Positions 4,908 to 5,479 of a stretch of 5,479 nt of DNA are shown here, one piece after another; position 1 is the stretch's first letter, and every line of letters starts with the position of its first letter. Below the pieces are notes generated by a model. That model was given only the letters and a program-made list of their open reading frames with translations, searched no databases and had not been told where the DNA came from. The position numbers and the translations under genes are program-made. The stretch spans positions 1-5,479 of the forward strand of contig CAZDVP010000122.1 of assembly GCA_964508865.1 (NCBI GenBank). Direction: 5' to 3'. The stretch is from UBA3263 sp964508865. GTDB taxonomy: Bacteria > Bacteroidota > Bacteroidia > Bacteroidales > Muribaculaceae.

Positions 4908-5479
4908 TCAGGATATGGTTGCCGAGAATGTTTCTGCAAAGTAGCGCAGCGCGGGATTCTCCTTCAGCAGGTGGTCGAGAACCTGTGTTTCGGTCCACAC
5001 GGCAGGCGAGTTGCCGCCGTCGGCCAGTTCCACGGCAAAGAGAATGTTGTCGTTGTGCAGGCGCCGGCGAATGAAATCATGAACGGACGGCAGGCTATCG
5101 GTCAGAATTTTCTGCTGGGCCTCGCTGCTGACGCAAACAATGAACCTATCGCCGTTGGCTCGGCGCGGGTGGTAGGACTTCAATATGTTATTGAGCGCAA
5201 CAGCCGCGGGGTTCATGGTTGCGCATGCCGTCCAGGCCACCTGCAAAGCCGCGTCGGTGTAGGCATCTTCCTCGCGCGCCTTTGCGGCGGCTTGCGGGGC
5301 CGGCGAGTTGCTTGCGGCCTGCTGCTGTTGGGTAGCGGCGCCGGTCTTTATGGAGATTCGCGGGCCGAAAGTGGGCGCGACCGAAGGCATCGGCCGGGCC
5401 GGTTGCGGGCGTGGAGTCGCGGGCTGCGCGACTTGCTGAGCCGCAGGTTGAGCGGCCGGTTGAACGTTCGGCTGAGCCG
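4908..5479 (-). CDS. dnaX: DNA polymerase III subunit gamma/tau, C-terminal part (partial)
   Basis: The frame stays open to the right edge of the window, so the 5' part, including the AAA+ ATPase, is missing. The 189 visible residues begin with a low-complexity Pro/Ala/Gln linker of about 60 residues. A folded C-terminal domain follows: DAALQVAWTACA, a basic ILKSYHPRR, a strand RFIVCVSSEAQQKI, a helix SVHDFIRRRL, and a closing DHLLKENPALRYFAETF. This order and the final ENPALxxF-type segment fit the tail of Bacteroidota DnaX proteins, which load the sliding clamp and link the replisome. An in-frame ATG at 5390 is inside the linker and is not the true start. The stop is TGA at 4910-4908. The identification rests on remembered family features; the ATPase lies outside the window. 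Confidence 0.72.
   Translation of the reverse strand, partial: AQPNVQPAAQPAAQQVAQPATPRPQPARPMPSVAPTFGPRISIKTGAATQQQQAASNSPAPQAAAKAREEDAYTDAALQVAWTACATMNPAAVALNNILKSYHPRRANGDRFIVCVSSEAQQKILTDSLPSVHDFIRRRLHNDNILFAVELADGGNSPAVWTETQVLDHLLKENPALRYFAETFSATIS

Overview
The window looks like chromosomal DNA of a Bacteroidota member, most likely order Bacteroidales; a Muribaculaceae-like gut lineage is a guess from overall style. The evidence is four good copies of the Bacteroidota -7 promoter box TAnnTTTG (three as TAnnTTTGCA or TAnnTTTGC), two of them with a plausible -33 partner; absence of Shine-Dalgarno sequences; a tRNA without an encoded CCA end; and proteins of Bacteroidales type, including a DnaX tail with a Pro/Ala/Gln-rich linker. 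I recognised all families by eye and ran no searches.

Layout. Positions 1-43 hold the last 13 codons of a probable + strand gene. Positions 44-798 are AT-rich and gene-poor. They hold a promoter and an unlisted 50-residue membrane-protein ORF (142-294), a doubtful 38-residue basic ORF (300-416), then a non-coding stretch dense in dyads. That stretch includes three head-to-tail 11-bp GTTTTAC units and a perfect 16-bp inverted repeat (549-564 / 648-663). A tRNA-Gly(CCC) gene lies on the - strand (799-871) with a clear promoter and a strong intrinsic terminator (741-789). Its 3' end faces the dyad-rich region.

A 79-bp divergent promoter region (872-950) then drives a + strand pair: an inner-membrane-anchored M23/LytM-type cell-wall peptidase (951-1910) and, 9 bp later, a minimal MerR-type regulator (1920-2258). 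This pair converges, with only 18 bp between stop codons, on a - strand two-gene transport operon. The operon is an SLC13/DASS-type anion symporter (3259-4773) whose end overlaps by 14 bp the start of an OprO/OprP-type outer-membrane porin (2277-3272). It has a near-consensus promoter at 4820-4851. Further right is the 3' end of dnaX (clamp-loader gamma/tau subunit), on the - strand and cut by the window edge, ending next to a GC-rich hairpin.

How the genes fit together. The porin and the symporter probably move the same anionic substrate across the outer and inner membranes in turn. The M23 protein and MerR regulator look co-transcribed. No complete unknown multi-gene system is visible. The parts least explained by known families are the iteron-like inverted-repeat block beside the tRNA and the small membrane ORF.
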